This document shows, in pieces, positions 63,840 to 64,000 of a stretch of DNA of 64,000 bases. The DNA is taken from assembly GCF_900044055.2 (NCBI RefSeq), contig NZ_FCOX02000024.1, positions 56,035-120,034 of the forward strand, in the 5' to 3' direction. The stretch is from Caballeronia calidae. Its GTDB lineage: Bacteria; Pseudomonadota; Gammaproteobacteria; Burkholderiales; Burkholderiaceae. Numbering within the stretch: the first letter of the stretch is position 1; each line of letters starts with the position of its first letter. The translations under genes were made by a program, and so were the position numbers. Below the pieces are notes generated by a model. The model worked only from the letters and a program-made list of their open reading frames with translations. It was not told the DNA's origin and ran no database searches.

Positions 63840-64000
63840 ATGAAGACGCGAGCAGCCATCGCATGGGAAGCGGGCAAGCCATTGACGATCGAGGAAGTCG
63901 ATCTCGAAGGCCCGCGCGCGGGGGAAGTGCTGATCGAAGTGAAGGCGACGGGCATTTGCCACACCGATTACTACACGCTGTCCGGCGCCGATCCGGAAGG
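63840..64000 (+). CDS. frmA: S-(hydroxymethyl)glutathione dehydrogenase / class III alcohol dehydrogenase (5' part only)
   Basis: The first 53 residues are visible: MKTRAAIAWEAGKPLTIEEV, a GEVLIEVKATGICHTDYYTL catalytic-zinc Cys segment, and SGADPEG. These match glutathione-dependent formaldehyde dehydrogenase. GAGGGA lies just before the ATG. It oxidises S-hydroxymethylglutathione, the trapped form of formaldehyde, which oxidative N-demethylation would generate. The rest lies beyond the window. Confidence 0.9.
   Translation, partial: MKTRAAIAWEAGKPLTIEEVDLEGPRAGEVLIEVKATGICHTDYYTLSGADPE

Noticed and set aside
1..64000. CRISPR arrays, tRNA/rRNA genes, insertion sequences, prophage
   Set aside because: I looked for direct-repeat arrays, tRNA-like segments and transposase or integrase motifs and found none that I could support.

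Overview
The window is high-GC, gene-dense proteobacterial DNA. It carries a Burkholderiales-type Gram-negative porin, a complete phthalate (oph) operon whose proteins read like those of Burkholderia, a NodT-type RND efflux operon and a bifunctional PutA lacking the RHH domain. Together these point to a Burkholderiaceae member of the Paraburkholderia/Caballeronia/Burkholderia group. No rRNA, tRNA, CRISPR array or insertion sequence was recognised.

Region 1 (1-21.2 kb) looks like a catabolic island for an N-methylated or hydroxylated proline-type compound. It holds a polyamine-type ABC importer (ATPase and two permeases at 1-2982, periplasmic binding protein at 12711-13787). It also holds a PutA whose proline dehydrogenase domain looks intact but whose aldehyde dehydrogenase domain has lost its catalytic Cys and Glu, a HutG-like N-formyl amidohydrolase, ETF alpha/beta, a HutD-like protein, and two DAO-family flavoproteins. 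The set is completed by a proline-racemase-family enzyme with a Ser/Cys active site, an Ldh-family (pyrroline-2-carboxylate reductase-like) enzyme, a betaine-demethylase-type Rieske oxygenase, a RidA protein, and TetR and LysR regulators. Three copies of TGAAC-N4-GTTCA lie between the divergent TetR gene and the binding-protein gene. The region ends in a deletion scar that joins a 5'-truncated alpha/beta hydrolase to a 5'-truncated LysR gene.

Region 2 (21.2-32.4 kb) has a small membrane protein, a lone receiver-domain protein, a cold-shock protein, and the phthalate pathway (MarR regulator, permease, dioxygenase reductase and oxygenase, dihydrodiol dehydrogenase, 4,5-dihydroxyphthalate decarboxylase) with MarR-box-like palindromes at both promoters. 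It ends with small membrane and hydrolase genes and psuG.

Region 3 (32.4-37.2 kb) is a protease island. A leaderless protealysin-like M4 peptidase with an emfourin-like inhibitor gene is divergent from a leaderless S8 subtilase. The subtilase's N-terminal prodomain-like region and its C-terminal domain each also occur as a separate small neighbouring gene, followed by a low-complexity peptide with an internal repeat. I consider this the best candidate for an undescribed system.

Region 4 (37.4-64 kb) is mixed core and accessory content: GNAT, ODP metallohydrolase, FUSC transporter, RecQ, an RBBP9-like hydrolase, a sulfate-binding protein, an S41 peptidase/amidohydrolase pair, an MCP, a tripartite RND efflux operon with divergent TetR, an MscS channel, phosphoketolase, two small exported proteins, a porin, and the start of a glutathione-dependent formaldehyde dehydrogenase gene. 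Formaldehyde oxidation would suit a genome that carries oxidative N-demethylation, but the two loci are 47 kb apart.
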